Shown here: positions 13,489 through 13,881 of the stretch, piece by piece
How positions within the stretch are numbered: the first letter of the stretch is position 1
Layout of the letters: each line of letters begins with the position of its first letter
Origin: Aquificota bacterium
Lineage (GTDB): Bacteria > Thermosulfidibacterota > Thermosulfidibacteria > Thermosulfidibacterales > Thermosulfidibacteraceae
Direction of reading: 5' to 3'
DNA: 13,881 nt
NCBI GenBank assembly: GCA_015494645.1
Contig: WGAU01000056.1
Span: 1 to 13,881 of the forward strand
Translations under genes and position numbers: made by a program
The notes under the pieces: model-generated
Databases searched by the model: none
Told to the model about the DNA's origin: nothing
The model's input: only the letters and a program-made list of their open reading frames with translations

Positions 13489-13881
13489 TCACCTAACAAC
13501 AACCTCGGGAATATGCTTTCTTAAAATTGAGGCAAAGGAGTTTAATTCTTCTTTAGTGTAGGGGTGGATGGTTTCATAGATAGGGTCCAAAGTTCCTTTG
13601 TTGCCTATGAATTTCTGAAGGGCAACTTTCTTCACACCAAGGGATTCTAAGATCTTGCCGAGTATGGAAACCACTTCCGAATCCACAAGATCGGGCACAG
13701 CGGTTATCCTTACTTCATAATCTGCCTTAGCATCCCTCAACAGCTTGAGCGTCTTTTCTACCGGCGCCCAATTGCCCTTCAGTCTGCCATAGTTCTCCGG
13801 TGTCGTCTTCACATCAACAGCTATGTAATCCACATCCTCCAACAAAGACGCTAACTCTTCGGGAAATGTACCGTTTGTATC
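13489..13881 (-). CDS. nrdG: Anaerobic ribonucleotide reductase activating protein (NrdG-like radical SAM), N-terminus beyond window
   Basis: C-terminal 130 residues of a radical-SAM enzyme that installs the glycyl radical on anaerobic ribonucleotide reductase NrdD; the CxxxCxxC cluster segment lies past the right edge. The visible part begins DTNGTFPEELASLLEDVDYI, the DTNG SAM-binding motif of NrdG/Pfl activases, followed by AVDVKTTPENYGRL and VRITAVPDLVD. It ends with LQKFIGNKGTLDPIYETIHPYTKEELNSF, the 'LQ.F....lDP......s.eel' tail of the NrdG2-type group (about 230 residues). A pyruvate-formate-lyase-type or other activase is possible because the cluster region cannot be seen. It is convergent with the 81-residue gene. 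Confidence 0.8.
   Translation of the reverse strand, partial: DTNGTFPEELASLLEDVDYIAVDVKTTPENYGRLKGNWAPVEKTLKLLRDAKADYEVRITAVPDLVDSEVVSILGKILESLGVKKVALQKFIGNKGTLDPIYETIHPYTKEELNSFASILRKHIPEVVVR

Overview
The window looks like chromosomal DNA of a thermophilic Gram-negative bacterium. The evidence is densely packed, overlapping genes, heavy use of AGG/AGA for Arg and ATA for Ile, many Lys/Glu/Arg residues, a retrograde lipid-transport (Mla/MCE) system that implies an outer membrane, a periplasmic Do-like protease, and an oxygen-sensitive NrdG-type activase. Aquificota, or a neighbouring thermophilic lineage such as Thermodesulfobacteria, would fit. That placement is inference from style and gene content, not from a marker gene. 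No transposon, CRISPR array, tRNA, rRNA or phage gene was seen.

Minus strand, 7021 down to 1: a tightly overlapping run of nine genes reads panB, panC, panD, ribD, an MlaE-type permease with an N-terminal STAS domain, an MlaF-type ATPase, an MCE (MlaD-type) protein, an ABC-auxiliary lipoprotein, and a tRNA-dihydrouridine synthase that runs off the left edge. It joins pantothenate synthesis (CoA precursor), the second and third steps of riboflavin synthesis, an inner-membrane phospholipid transporter and a tRNA-modifying flavoenzyme. A near-consensus promoter lies exactly on the stop codon of the upstream gene. Its leader of about 90 nt holds a hairpin with two single bulged adenosines, like the 'pan' RNA motif, followed by a strong intrinsic terminator ending next to the panB start. 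An alternative pairing of 8+3 bp would break both hairpins. This is the most interesting element in the window: a probable pantothenate-operon attenuator or riboswitch.

7018-9330, minus: a full-length malic enzyme fused to a phosphotransacetylase-like domain (MaeB type), with its own likely promoter in the 60-bp gap to the divergent folC.

9391-11404, plus: folC (folate synthesis and polyglutamylation), trmH (tRNA Gm18 methylation) and a small DUF4911-like gene form an overlapping three-gene unit. It ends in a hairpin embedded in the last codons of the third gene.

11407-12774, minus: a DegP/HtrA periplasmic serine protease with two PDZ domains, convergent with the folC unit and divergent from the next gene. 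12935-13479, plus: a small XRE-type regulator and an 81-residue Trp/Gly/Phe-rich protein of unknown function with a perfect Shine-Dalgarno, separated by two hairpins. 13489 to the right edge, minus: the C-terminal part of an NrdG-type radical-SAM activase.

Every stretch longer than 300 bases is occupied by a gene.
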